NCBI RefSeq assembly: GCF_017526105.1
Contig: NZ_CP071839.1
Span: 3,898,001-3,962,000 of the forward strand
DNA length: 64,000 bases
Direction: 5' to 3'
Source: Streptomyces cyanogenus
GTDB lineage: Bacteria > Actinomycetota > Actinomycetes > Streptomycetales > Streptomycetaceae
The notes under the pieces are model-generated. The model ran no database searches. It was not told the origin of the DNA and was given only the letters and a program-made list of their open reading frames with translations. Positions 26,229 through 35,016 of this stretch are shown here, in pieces (position 1 is the stretch's first letter; each line of letters opens with the position of its first letter). The position numbers were made by a program, and so were the translations under genes.

Positions 26229-27620
26229 GTGACGAGCTTGCGCGGCACTCTCGCCCCGGGGTCCCCGGACTATGTGTACCTCCCCTTCGAAGTACCGCCG
26301 GGAACAAGCGAGTTGAAGGTCTCCTACACCTACGACAGACCTCCCGTCCCGCCCGGCACCCCCGGCAACGCCCTCGACATCGGGCTCTTCGACCCGCGTG
26401 GGACCGGGCTGGGCGGGCGGGGGTTCCGGGGGTGGTCGGGGGGTGCCCGGAGCGAGTTCTTCGTGCGGGCCGACGAGGCCACGCCTGGGTATCTTCCGGG
26501 GCCGCTGACGCCCGGCACCTGGTACATCGCCCTCGGTCCCTACACCGTGGCGCCGCAGGGGCTGTCGTACGAGGTGACCGTCACGCTGACGCAAGGGGCG
26601 GCCGGGCAGACGCCCGAGGCGGTGTATCCGCCGGACCGGGCCCTGGGGCGCGGCCGGGACTGGTACCGGGGCGACTGCCATCTGCACTCCTGGCACTCCG
26701 ACGGGCGCCGCACCCCGGGGGAGATCGCGGCGCTGGCCCGTGCGGCCGGGCTGGACTTCGTCAACAGTTCCGACCACAACACCAACGCCTCGCACGCCCA
26801 CTGGGCCGACGCGGCCGGTGACGACCTGCTGGTACTGCTCGGCGAGGAGATCACCACCCGCAACGGGCACGTCCTGGCGCTCGGCACCGAGCCCGGCACC
26901 TTCGTCGACTGGCGCCACCGGGCCCGGGACGGCCGCTGGGCGCGCTTCGCGCGGGAGATCCGCCGGGCCGGCGGGCTGGTGGTACCGGCCCATCCGCACG
27001 CCGACTGCGTGGGCTGCGGCTGGCGGTTCGGGTTCGCGGAGGCGGACGCCGTGGAGGTGTGGAACGGGGCCTGGACGCCGGACGACGAGATGACCCTGGC
27101 GACGTGGGACGCGCGGCTGGCGACGGCGGGGCGGGGTGACCGGGGATGGCTGCCGGCGATGGGCAACAGCGACGCCCACCGGGATCCGGACGTGGTCGGG
27201 CTGCCCCAGACGGTCGTCCTCGCCGACGCGCTGACCAGGGAGGCGATCCTGGCGGGGCTGCGGGCCGGACGGTCGTACGTGGCCGAGTCGCGGCAGGTGT
27301 CGCTGGCGTTCACCGTGACGGCCGAGGGGGGTCGACAGGCGGGGATCGGGGAGCGGTTGGCCGTCGGGCCGGACACTCCGGTGACGGTCCGGCTGGAGGC
27401 GTCCGGCGTGCCGCGCTGCTCGGTCCGGTTCGTCACCGACCAGGGCGTGCTGTTCACCGGCGGACCGCTGCCGGTGTCCGGTACGGGGACCGTGCAGTGG
27501 CGCACGTCCCCGGCCCGCGCGGCCTACGTCCGGGCCGAGGTGCGGCACGAGACGGCGCTGGGACCGGCGCCGGGGGCGATGGCCGCGTTCACCAACCCGG
27601 TGTTCCTCGGGGCTACGTGA
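26229..27620 (+). CDS. CehA/McbA-family PHP metallohydrolase
   Basis: About 463 residues. An N-terminal beta-sandwich (about 1-135) precedes a PHP domain with 'DCHLHSWHSDG', 'NSSDHNT', 'VVPAHPHAD' and 'MGNSDAHRDPD', giving the His/Asp metal ligands of the family. A C-terminal beta domain follows. CehA/McbA relatives hydrolyse phosphoesters or, in named members, carbaryl; the natural substrate here is unknown. The start is GTG 26229 (or 26220), without a clear ribosome binding site. The 3' end overlaps that of the convergent PadR gene by 8 bases. Confidence 0.87.
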   Translation: MTSLRGTLAPGSPDYVYLPFEVPPGTSELKVSYTYDRPPVPPGTPGNALDIGLFDPRGTGLGGRGFRGWSGGARSEFFVRADEATPGYLPGPLTPGTWYIALGPYTVAPQGLSYEVTVTLTQGAAGQTPEAVYPPDRALGRGRDWYRGDCHLHSWHSDGRRTPGEIAALARAAGLDFVNSSDHNTNASHAHWADAAGDDLLVLLGEEITTRNGHVLALGTEPGTFVDWRHRARDGRWARFAREIRRAGGLVVPAHPHADCVGCGWRFGFAEADAVEVWNGAWTPDDEMTLATWDARLATAGRGDRGWLPAMGNSDAHRDPDVVGLPQTVVLADALTREAILAGLRAGRSYVAESRQVSLAFTVTAEGGRQAGIGERLAVGPDTPVTVRLEASGVPRCSVRFVTDQGVLFTGGPLPVSGTGTVQWRTSPARAAYVRAEVRHETALGPAPGAMAAFTNPVFLGAT

Positions 27621-28125
27621 TCTGCTGCGCGGCCCACTCGGCCCACTCGCGCCGCATGGCGTTGAAGCGCAGGCCGTACTCCAGGGCGATCCGGCCGTAG
27701 ACCGAGAGGTTGCCGTCGTCCCAGTCGATGGAGTCGGACAGCCGGCGCAGCTGCTCGTAGCTCTCCTCGGACATCTCGGTGAGTTCGGTCAGGTAGGCGC
27801 GTGCCTGGTCGGGGCGCAGGACACCGAGGAAGAAGACGCGCAGCAGGATGTCGCTGCGGGTGTTGCGCTGGGGCGTGGTCTCGGTCAGCCAGTGGCGCAG
27901 CTCGGCGAGTCCGTCGTCGGTGAGGGCGTACTCCTTGCGGCCGCGCGGACCCTCGGCGGCCACGGTGATCAGGCCGGAGCCGGCGAGCTTGGTCAGCTCC
28001 GTGTAGATCTGGCTCTGGGTGGCGGGCCAGACGCTCGACAGCGAGGTCTCGAACAGCTTCAGCAGGTCGTACCCGCTGGCGGGACGTTCCGAGAGCAGGC
28101 CGAGCAGGGCGTGTTTGAGGCTCAT
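27613..28125 (-). CDS. PadR-family transcriptional regulator
   Basis: 170 residues. The winged HTH begins 'LKHALLGLLSERPASGYDLLKLFE' (in two parts) and continues 'SQIYTELTKLAGSGLITV' and 'RKEYALTDDGLAEL'. The C-terminal half is the helical PadR dimerisation domain. It is divergent from a membrane protein and carotenoid oxygenase operon, with two TTGACATGTCAA-type sites between them, so it very likely represses that operon and itself in response to an unknown small molecule. Confidence 0.93.
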   Translation of the reverse strand: MSLKHALLGLLSERPASGYDLLKLFETSLSSVWPATQSQIYTELTKLAGSGLITVAAEGPRGRKEYALTDDGLAELRHWLTETTPQRNTRSDILLRVFFLGVLRPDQARAYLTELTEMSEESYEQLRRLSDSIDWDDGNLSVYGRIALEYGLRFNAMRREWAEWAAQQIT

Positions 28126-28148
28126 GGCCCTCACTCTACATTCCACTA

Positions 28149-28189
28149 TTGACATGTCGAGGCCGGACCTTCTAGTTTTGACATGTCAA
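28149..28189. promoter_or_regulatory. Twin PadR operators (TTGACATGTCAA)
   Basis: TTGACATGTCAA at 28178-28189 is a perfect 12-bp palindrome. TTGACATGTCGA at 28149-28160 has one mismatch. The two centres are 29 bp apart, about three helical turns, in the divergent PadR/membrane-protein promoter region. ATGT-ACAT-like cores are typical of PadR sites. Confidence 0.8.
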
Positions 28190-28239
28190 CAGAGGAGTTC
28201 GGCGGACCGGCCGGGCTCCGACTGAGAAACGGGGACCTC

Positions 28240-28800
28240 ATGTCGTACCTGCGCACCTTCCTGCCGTGGATCGTCTTCGCCGTCATCCCCTCCGGGGACT
28301 GGCAGTGGGGGGCGCTGGCCGCCTTCGCCGTGGCGACGGCCCTCGTCGTCCAGGAGAAGCAGAAGGGCACCGGATTCGACGCCCTGATCATCGAGACCGG
28401 CTCGGCCGTCTTCTTCGCCGTCCTCGCCGCCGTCGCCTTCGCCGACCCGCACTCGGGGGTGCACGCCTACTCGGCGGCGCTGTCCTCCGGCACCCTGGCC
28501 GTCATCGCCGGGGTCTCGCTGGCCGTCGGGCGGCCGTTCACGCTCGGCATCGCCAAGCGGACGACGCCGCGTGAGCTGTGGGGGCTGAAGCCGTTCATCC
28601 GGACCAACGTGGTCATCACCGGCGTGTGGACCGCCGCCTTCGCGCTGACCGCCGTCGTCCTGGCCCTGGTCGAGCACGCCGGACACGCCCACTCGACGCC
28701 GGCCACGCTCGTCCAGATCGCGGGCTTCGTCGTCCCGATGGTCTTCACCGTGCGCTACGTCGCCCACGTCCAGGCCAAGGCCGGGCAGGTGGCCCGATGA
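28240..28800 (+). CDS. Integral membrane protein of the carotenoid-oxygenase operon
   Basis: 186 residues with about five or six membrane helices ('TFLPWIVFAVIP', 'WGALAAFAVATALVV', 'SAVFFAVLAAVAFAD', 'TLAVIAGVSLAVG' and others). No family was recognised with certainty. ATG 28240 follows GGGGACC; an in-frame ATG at 28183 lies inside the PadR operator and is less likely. Its stop overlaps the carotenoid oxygenase start by 4 bases (ATGA), so the two are coupled. It may handle the hydrophobic substrate or product of the oxygenase; that is inference. Confidence 0.75.
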   Translation: MSYLRTFLPWIVFAVIPSGDWQWGALAAFAVATALVVQEKQKGTGFDALIIETGSAVFFAVLAAVAFADPHSGVHAYSAALSSGTLAVIAGVSLAVGRPFTLGIAKRTTPRELWGLKPFIRTNVVITGVWTAAFALTAVVLALVEHAGHAHSTPATLVQIAGFVVPMVFTVRYVAHVQAKAGQVAR

Positions 28801-30104
28801 CCACCCCCCGGCACCTCTCCGGCAACTACGCGCCGGTCCTCGACGAACTCACCGCGTACGACCTGCCGGTCACCGGCACGATTCCGCCCGAACTGGCCGG
28901 CTGGTACCTGCGCAACGGCCCGAACCCGGCCGACGCCGCCTCCGGGCACTGGTTCTTCGGCGACGGCATGGTGCACGGGGTGCGGCTGGAGGGCGGGCGG
29001 GCGGTGTCGTACCGCAACCGCTGGGTCCGCACCAGCCGCCTCACCGAGGGTGCCCTCATGTACGACGAGCAGGGCCGGCGGGACCTGACGGCCGGCCCGG
29101 CCAACACCCACGTCGTCCGGCACGCGGGCCGCACCCTCGCCCTGGTCGAGACCGCGCTGCCCTACGAACTCACCTGCGACCTCGGCACCAAGGGCCCCTA
29201 CGACTTCGGCGGCCGGCTGCGCACCGCCATGACCGCCCACCCGAAGACCTGCCCGCTCACCGGGGAGCTGCACTTCTTCGGCTACGGCCTGCTGGAGAGC
29301 GAGTACCTCACCTACCACCGGGCCGACGCCACCGGGGAGTTGGTGCTCAGCCGGCCCGTGGACGTGCCCGGCCCGACCATGCAGCACGACTTCGCCCTCA
29401 CCGCGGGGCACGTCGTCTTCATGGACCTGCCCGTGGTCTTCGACGCCGAACTCGCGCTGTCCGGCTCGATGCCCTACCGCTGGGACGACGGGTACGGCGC
29501 CCGCCTCGGCGTGCTGCGCCGCGACGACCCGCACGGGGCGGTGCGGTGGTTCACGATCGACCCCTGCTACGTCTTCCACGTGCTCAACGCCCACGACGCG
29601 CCGGACGGGACGATCGTGCTGCACGTGATGCGCTACCCGGAGCTGTGGCGGCGGGCCGCGGACGGCAGTACGGTGCGGCAGCGGGCGGTGCTGTGGAAGT
29701 GGACGGTCGATCCGGCCTCCGGCAGGGTGCGCGAGGAGCAACTGGACGACCGGCCCGGCGAGTTCCCGCGCGTCGACGACCGGCTCAGCGGCCTCGACTC
29801 CGGGCACGGGCACATCACCTGCGGCACCTCGCTGGTCCGCTACGACCTGACCACCGGCGCCGCCACCGCCCACGACTTCGGCCCGGCCCGTACCCCGGGC
29901 GAGGCCGCCTTCGCCCCCGCCGACACCACACCGGGCGGCCCCGGCTGGCTCCTGACGTACGTCCACGACGCCACCACCGACCGCAGCGACCTCGTCGTCC
30001 TCGACACCGCCGACCTCACCGCGCCCCCGGTCGCCACCGTCCACCTGCCGGCCCGGGTGCCCTTCGGCTTCCACGGCAACTGGCTGGGGGACGTGGAAGG
30101 CTAG
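28797..30104 (+). CDS. Carotenoid cleavage dioxygenase family protein
   Basis: 435 residues, a seven-bladed propeller family with four iron-binding histidines. Candidate ligands are His in 'TAHPKTCPLTGELHFFGY', 'TMQHDFALTAGHVVFMDLPV', 'CYVFHVLNAHD' and the C-terminal 'FGFHGNW'. The N-terminal 'LRNGPNP' and 'WFFGDGMVHG' motifs are also diagnostic. The enzyme cleaves a carbon-carbon double bond of a carotenoid or a related compound such as a stilbene or lignostilbene. It is coupled to the upstream membrane gene and under the PadR operators. No carotenoid biosynthesis genes are in the window. Confidence 0.94.
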   Translation: MTTPRHLSGNYAPVLDELTAYDLPVTGTIPPELAGWYLRNGPNPADAASGHWFFGDGMVHGVRLEGGRAVSYRNRWVRTSRLTEGALMYDEQGRRDLTAGPANTHVVRHAGRTLALVETALPYELTCDLGTKGPYDFGGRLRTAMTAHPKTCPLTGELHFFGYGLLESEYLTYHRADATGELVLSRPVDVPGPTMQHDFALTAGHVVFMDLPVVFDAELALSGSMPYRWDDGYGARLGVLRRDDPHGAVRWFTIDPCYVFHVLNAHDAPDGTIVLHVMRYPELWRRAADGSTVRQRAVLWKWTVDPASGRVREEQLDDRPGEFPRVDDRLSGLDSGHGHITCGTSLVRYDLTTGAATAHDFGPARTPGEAAFAPADTTPGGPGWLLTYVHDATTDRSDLVVLDTADLTAPPVATVHLPARVPFGFHGNWLGDVEG

Positions 30105-30199
30105 GCGGTCCTGACCCGGGTGTCCCGGCGCAGTGTCACGACCCCCGCCAGGTGTACGTCCGGGCGCGGTCCGTCGAGGAGAGCAGGAGAATCACAGGC

Positions 30200-30595
30200 A
30201 TGTCAGGCAGCACCGACCGCAAGCAGCGCGTCATATCCCGCTTCCAGCGCCACCTCGCCAACCCGGTCAACCGGCGCCTGCCGTTCCAGACCCTCCTGGA
30301 GACGACCGGCCGCACCTCCGGCCTGCCCCGGACCACCCCGGTGGGCGGACGCCGGGTCGGCGACTCCTTCTGGCTCGTGTCGGAGTTCGGCTACCGGTCG
30401 CAGTACGTCCGCAACATCCAGGCCGACCCACGGGTGCGCGTCCGCATCGCGGGGCGCTGGCACCGCGGCACCGCCCACCTCCTGCCCGACGACGACCCGG
30501 TGGCGCGCCTGCGCAGCCTGCCCCGGTTCAACAGCATGGCGGTACGGGCGTTCGGCACCGGTCTGCTGACGGTGCGCGTCGATCTGGAGGGGTGA
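30200..30595 (+). CDS. Deazaflavin-dependent nitroreductase (Ddn-like) family protein
   Basis: 131 residues with the split-barrel fold typical of F420H2-dependent quinone or nitro reductases: 'LLETTGRTSGLPRTTPVGG', 'FWLVSEFGYRSQYVRNIQADP' (in parts) and 'VRVRIAGRWHRGTAHLLPDDD'. ATG 30200 follows AGGAG at 9-10 bases. The gene lies 95 bases after the carotenoid oxygenase on the same strand and may be read with it. Mycobacterial relatives reduce quinones and pretomanid; the substrate here is unknown. Confidence 0.88.
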   Translation: MSGSTDRKQRVISRFQRHLANPVNRRLPFQTLLETTGRTSGLPRTTPVGGRRVGDSFWLVSEFGYRSQYVRNIQADPRVRVRIAGRWHRGTAHLLPDDDPVARLRSLPRFNSMAVRAFGTGLLTVRVDLEG

Positions 30596-30599
30596 CGGT

Positions 30600-32051
30600 T
30601 CACCCCGGCCACACGATCGCCTGCACCTCGCTGTAGGCGTGCAGGGCGTACGAGCCCACGTCCCGGCCGACCCCGCTCTTCTTGAACCCGCCGAACGGGG
30701 CCTCCATGTTGCGGCCGACCGTGTTGATGCCGACGCCCCCGGCCCGCAGCCGGCGCGCCACCCGGAAGGCGCGGGCCACGTCACCGGACCAGACGTAGTC
30801 GATGAGCCCGTAGTCGGAGTCGTTGGCGAGGGCCACCCCCTCGTCCTCGTCCTCGAACGGGATCACCGTCACCACGGGCCCGAAGATCTCCTCCCGGGCC
30901 ACCCGCATGTCGTTCGTACCGTCGGCGAGCAGGGTGGGCGCGACGAAGAACCCACGGTCCCGCGGTGGCCGTTCACCGCCGGCCACCACCACGGCACCTT
31001 CCTTCCGCCCGAGTTCGACGTACGACTCCACCCGCGCCCGGTGCTCGGCGGAGATCACCGGCCCCACCACCGTGTCCGGCTCCCGCGGGTCCCCCACCTT
31101 CAACCGGCCCGCGTAACCGGCGAGTTGCTCGACCAGCCGCTCGTACACCCCGCGCTGGGCCAGCACCCGGGTCGGTGCCGTGCAGATCTGCCCGCTGTAG
31201 AAGGAGAAGGTGGTGCCGATGCCGGCGACGGCCGAGGCGAGGTCGGCGTCGTCGAAGACGAGCGCGGCCCCCTTGCCGCCCAGCTCCATCAGCTGGCGCT
31301 TCATGTCCCGCCCGCACACCTCGGCGATGCGCCGCCCGACCGCCGTGGACCCGGTGAAGCTCACCATGTCGACGTCGCCCGAGGCCACGACGGCCTCGCC
31401 CACCGACACGTCCCGCCCGGAGACGACGTTCACCACACCGGGCGGCACCCCGGCCGCCTCCAGCGCCCGGGCCATCCGGTACACGGACAGCGGATCCTGC
31501 GGGGCGGGCTTGACCACCACCGTGTTGCCCATGGCCAGCGCCGGGGCGATCTTGCCGGCCGGGTTGGCCCACGGGTTGTTGTACGAGGTCACGCAGGTGA
31601 CGACCCCGACGGGCTGCCGTACCGCCAACGCCCCCGTCACGACCGCCCTGCCCATCGGGCCGGCCTCGTTGATCTGCGGGGCGATCGCCCACTCGGCGGG
31701 CTCCACGCTCGCGTACCGGCGGAAGCGGGCCGCGGCCACCCCGACCTGCATCGCGCGGGCCGTCCCGGTGGTCGCGCCGGTCTCGGCCCGCGCCAGGTCG
31801 GCGTACGGCACCAGCCGCTCCCGGATGATCTCCGCGGCCCGCCCGAGCACCGCCGCCCGCTCCTCCGGCCGGGTCCGCGACCACGCCCCGAACGCCTCCC
31901 GGGCCGCCGCACAGGCCGCCCGGGCCTGCTCCGGCGAGGCCTCCGGCGCCCAGCCGACGGTCTCCTCGGTGGCCGGGTCGGTCACCGGGTAGTGGCCGCC
32001 GTCCGGCGCCACCCACTGGCCGCCGACGAACAGCGGCTGGCCCTCGCTCAC
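30600..32051 (-). CDS. Aldehyde dehydrogenase family protein
   Basis: 483 residues. It has the catalytic cysteine in 'FSFYSGQICTAPTRV', the general-base glutamate in 'MELGGKGAALVFDDADL', the oxyanion Asn in 'TSYNNPWANPAGKIAPAL' and the NAD motif 'SFTGSTAVGRRIAE'. It oxidises an aldehyde to the acid with NAD(P). The start is GTG at 32051, overlapping the amidohydrolase stop by 4 bases (GTGA). It is the last gene of an LLM-amidohydrolase-ALDH operon headed by operators B and C. The likely job is to oxidise an aldehyde released upstream in that pathway. Confidence 0.95.
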   Translation of the reverse strand: MSEGQPLFVGGQWVAPDGGHYPVTDPATEETVGWAPEASPEQARAACAAAREAFGAWSRTRPEERAAVLGRAAEIIRERLVPYADLARAETGATTGTARAMQVGVAAARFRRYASVEPAEWAIAPQINEAGPMGRAVVTGALAVRQPVGVVTCVTSYNNPWANPAGKIAPALAMGNTVVVKPAPQDPLSVYRMARALEAAGVPPGVVNVVSGRDVSVGEAVVASGDVDMVSFTGSTAVGRRIAEVCGRDMKRQLMELGGKGAALVFDDADLASAVAGIGTTFSFYSGQICTAPTRVLAQRGVYERLVEQLAGYAGRLKVGDPREPDTVVGPVISAEHRARVESYVELGRKEGAVVVAGGERPPRDRGFFVAPTLLADGTNDMRVAREEIFGPVVTVIPFEDEDEGVALANDSDYGLIDYVWSGDVARAFRVARRLRAGGVGINTVGRNMEAPFGGFKKSGVGRDVGSYALHAYSEVQAIVWPG

Positions 32052-33778
32052 CGCGTGCTCACCGTCCGCGTGTCCCGCCCGGACCGCAGCACCTTCCCCG
32101 GTACGGCCCCGGTCACCACGTCGTCCCGGATCGCCTCGACCCCGTTGACCCACACGGCCCGCACCCCGAGCGCCCGGGAGTCCAGCCGGGGACTGTCCCC
32201 CGGCAGGTCGTGCACCAGCCGGGCCCGGCCGGCGTCGATCCGCTCCGGGTCGAACAGCACCAGGTCGGCGTGCCAGCCCTGCGCCACCCGTCCCCGCTCG
32301 CGCAGCCCGAAGAGCCGCGCCGGATCGTCGGTCAGCATCTTCACCGCCTGCTCCAGGCCGACCAGCTTCCGGCCGCGCAGGCAGTCCCCGAGGAACCGTG
32401 TGGTGTACGGCGCCCCGCACATCCGGTCCAGGTGGGCGCCCGCGTCCGAGCCGCCGAGCAGGACGTCCTCGTGCCGCCAGGTCTCGGCGCGCAGCGCCCA
32501 GGAGGCCGGGTCGTTGTCGCTCGGCATGGGCCACAGCACGGTCCGCAGCCCGTCCTGGGCGCAGATCTCCACCAGGCAGGCGAACGGGTCCTGTCCGCGC
32601 TCCTCGGCGATGTCCCGCACGACCCGTCCGGTCAGGCCCCGGTTGGCCTCGCTGTAGGTGTCCCCGATGACGTACCGGCCGAAGTCGGTGAGCCGCCGGA
32701 AGACGCCGGCCTCCCTGGACCGGGCCCGGCGCAGCATCTCCGCCCGGACGGCCGGGTCCCGCAGCCGGGCGATGCGCTCGGGCACGGGCAGCCCCAGGAC
32801 CGGGCCCCAGCCCGGTATGAGGTTGAGCGCGCAGAAGGTCCCCAGCGACATGTTCATCGGCGTCAGGATCGGCATGGTGAGCGCCACCACCCGCCCGCCG
32901 GCCTTCCGCGCCCGCTCGCTCGCGCTCAGCTGCCGCGGCACCCGTTCCGGGACGGCCGCGTCGATGGTGAGCACGTTCCAGTTCAGCGGCCGCCCGGCCA
33001 CCGCGCTCATCTCCACCAGCAGATCGATCTCGTCGTCGCCGAACTGGTCCAGGCACCCCGCGACGATCGCCTCGATCTGCGTGCCCTCGTGCTCGCCGAC
33101 GGCACGGCAGAGGGCCAGCAGCTCCGCCGGCTCCGCATGCCGGGAGGCCACCGGCCGCCCGTCCCCGTCGGAGTGCGTACCGGACTGCGTGGTCGACAGC
33201 CCCCAGGCGCCGGCGTCCATCGCCTCGCGCAACAGCCGCACCATCGCGTCGAGCCGGCCGGCCGTCGGCTGCCCGCCGACCGCCTCCGGCCCCATCACGT
33301 ACCGCCGCAGCGCGCAGTGCCCCACCATGAACCCGGCGTTCACGGCGATCCGGCCCTCCAGGGCGTCCAGGTACTCCCCGAACGAATGCCAGTTCCAGGG
33401 CGCCCCCTCCTCCAGCGCCACCAGGGACATCCCCTCCACCTTGGACATCATCCGCCGGGTGTAGTCGGCGTCCTCGGGGCGGTCGGGATGCAGCGGGGCC
33501 AGGGTGAACCCGCAGTTCCCGGCGGCCACGGTGGTCACCCCGTGGTTGAGGGAGGGCGTGGCGTACGGGTCCCAGAAGAGCTGGGCGTCGTAGTGGGTGT
33601 GGGGGTCGACGAAGCCGGGGGTGAGGACGAGTCCGGTGGCGTCCTCGGTGGTACGGGCCTCCCCGGTGATCCTTCCGATGGCGGCGATCCGGCCTGCGCG
33701 TATGCCGACGTCCGCGGTGTATCCGGGCGCCCCGGTGCCGTCCACGACGGTGACGCCCTTGATGAGGTGGTCCAACAT
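32048..33778 (-). CDS. Amidohydrolase family protein (N-acyl-D-amino-acid deacylase-like)
   Basis: 576 residues. The N-terminus has 'VTVVDGTGAPGYTADVGI' and metal motif 'PGFVDPHTHYDAQLFWDP'. Next come 'HGVTTVAAGNCGFTLAPL', 'GLSTTQSGTHSDGDGRPV', 'LGGSDAGAHLDRMCGAPYTT' and the final composite-barrel strands 'WHADLVLFDPERIDAG'. This matches the D-aminoacylase subgroup, common in actinobacterial catabolic clusters. It should hydrolyse an amide or cyclic amide. It is the middle gene of the operator B/C operon: 13 bases after the LLM gene and overlapping the ALDH by 4. Confidence 0.92.
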   Translation of the reverse strand: MLDHLIKGVTVVDGTGAPGYTADVGIRAGRIAAIGRITGEARTTEDATGLVLTPGFVDPHTHYDAQLFWDPYATPSLNHGVTTVAAGNCGFTLAPLHPDRPEDADYTRRMMSKVEGMSLVALEEGAPWNWHSFGEYLDALEGRIAVNAGFMVGHCALRRYVMGPEAVGGQPTAGRLDAMVRLLREAMDAGAWGLSTTQSGTHSDGDGRPVASRHAEPAELLALCRAVGEHEGTQIEAIVAGCLDQFGDDEIDLLVEMSAVAGRPLNWNVLTIDAAVPERVPRQLSASERARKAGGRVVALTMPILTPMNMSLGTFCALNLIPGWGPVLGLPVPERIARLRDPAVRAEMLRRARSREAGVFRRLTDFGRYVIGDTYSEANRGLTGRVVRDIAEERGQDPFACLVEICAQDGLRTVLWPMPSDNDPASWALRAETWRHEDVLLGGSDAGAHLDRMCGAPYTTRFLGDCLRGRKLVGLEQAVKMLTDDPARLFGLRERGRVAQGWHADLVLFDPERIDAGRARLVHDLPGDSPRLDSRALGVRAVWVNGVEAIRDDVVTGAVPGKVLRSGRDTRTVSTR

Positions 33779-33791
33779 GCCGGGAACCCCC

Positions 33792-34910
33792 TTACGCAGC
33801 CTGCCGGAACCGGGACGTCCGGTGCACCGGATCCGTGTCGATCCTCGGAATCACGTGCTCACCGATGAGCCGGATCGTCTGCAGCGTCTCCTCCTTCGGC
33901 ACCCCCACCGGCAACCCGAAGCTCAGCTGATCGGCCCCGGCCTGCTCCCACCGCTTGCACTGGCGCAGCACCTCGTCCGGGTCCCCGCAGATCAGCAGCT
34001 CCTCCTCGATCAGCAGCTCCACGAACTCCGGGGTGTAGGGGGGCAGCGTCTCGGGCCACACCGGGAAGCCCTCGGGGCGCGGGAAGGTGTCGTGGTACCG
34101 GAAGACGAGTGAGGGGAGGTAGTGCAGGCCGCCGTTCACGGCGATCTCGATCGCCTCCGCGTGCGTGGGCGCGCAGACGGCGGTCGTCGTGACCATCACG
34201 TTGTCGTTGACGAAGTCCCCCACCGGCTCCGCGTCCACGATCGCCGTCTTGTACTGCTCCAGCACCCACTCCATGTCGGACACCTTCTGGATGCTGAAGC
34301 CGAGCACCCCGAGCCCCTTCTTCGCGGCCATGGCGTACGACGGCGGGGACCCGGCCGCGTACCACATCGCCGGGTGCGACCTGCCGTACGGCTTCGGCAG
34401 GACCTTCCGCGGCGGCAGCTGCCAGTGCTTGCCCTGGAAGCCGGCGTACTCGTCCTGGAGCCACATCCTGGGGAACTCGGCGATGGTCTCCTCCCAGATC
34501 TCCTTGGTGTGGTTCATGTCGGTCACACCCGGCATGAACCCGAGGATCTCGTGCGATCCGGCCCCGCGCCCGCTGCCGAACTCGAAGCGGCCCTCGCTGA
34601 GGTGGTCCAGCATGGCGACCTTCTCGGCGACCTTCACCGGATGGTTGACCGGGGCGAGCGGGTTGAAGATCCCGGAGCCGAGGTGGATGCGCTCGGTGGC
34701 GTGCGCCAGATACCCCAGGAACACGTCGTTCGCCGACAGGTGCGAGTACTCCTCCAGGAAGTGGTGCTCGGAGGCCCAGGCGTACTTGAAGCCTGACTTG
34801 TCCGCCTGGATGACGTACTCGGTCTCCTCCATCAGCGCCTTGTGCTCGGCCAGCGGGTCGGTCTCGGCGCGCTTGCCCACGTATCCCTGTACGAAGAGCC
34901 CGAATTCCAC
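33792..34910 (-). CDS. LLM-class flavin-dependent monooxygenase or oxidoreductase
   Basis: 372 residues, bacterial-luciferase-like TIM barrel. Features are 'EFGLFVQGYVGKRAETDPLAEH' (in parts), 'FKYAWASEHHFLEEYSHLSAN', 'LGSGIFNPLAPVNHPVKVAEK', 'LDHLSEGRFEFGSGRGAGSHEI' and 'LICGDPDEVLRQCKRWEQAG'. The 'ASEHHF' motif points to the FMN or F420 luciferase-type group. It is the first gene of an operon with the amidohydrolase and ALDH, directly behind operators B and C. The substrate is unknown; a monooxygenase producing the aldehyde oxidised by the ALDH is a reasonable idea. Confidence 0.92.
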   Translation of the reverse strand: MEFGLFVQGYVGKRAETDPLAEHKALMEETEYVIQADKSGFKYAWASEHHFLEEYSHLSANDVFLGYLAHATERIHLGSGIFNPLAPVNHPVKVAEKVAMLDHLSEGRFEFGSGRGAGSHEILGFMPGVTDMNHTKEIWEETIAEFPRMWLQDEYAGFQGKHWQLPPRKVLPKPYGRSHPAMWYAAGSPPSYAMAAKKGLGVLGFSIQKVSDMEWVLEQYKTAIVDAEPVGDFVNDNVMVTTTAVCAPTHAEAIEIAVNGGLHYLPSLVFRYHDTFPRPEGFPVWPETLPPYTPEFVELLIEEELLICGDPDEVLRQCKRWEQAGADQLSFGLPVGVPKEETLQTIRLIGEHVIPRIDTDPVHRTSRFRQAA

Positions 34911-34935
34911 GGCGGTTCACCGTCCTCAACGCGTA

Positions 34936-34952
34936 TCTGACGCTTCGTCAGT
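34936..34952. promoter_or_regulatory. Regulon operator B
   Basis: TCTGACGCTTCGTCAGT, upstream of the LLM-amidohydrolase-ALDH operon (start 34910). Five of six arm positions pair beyond the shared CTGAC/GTCAG core; it is 26 bases from the start codon, a position suited to repression. Confidence 0.72.
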
Positions 34953-34999
34953 TGGTGTCTGTCGGCCGACTGTCGCACCGGCCACGACGACCGTCAATA

Positions 35000-35016
35000 G
35001 CTGACGGTCAGTCAGA
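35000..35016. promoter_or_regulatory. Regulon operator C
   Basis: GCTGACGGTCAGTCAGA, 64 bp centre-to-centre from operator B in the same intergenic space, just before the 3' end of the SDR gene. It has the same CTGAC-N5-GTCAG core. Confidence 0.68.
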
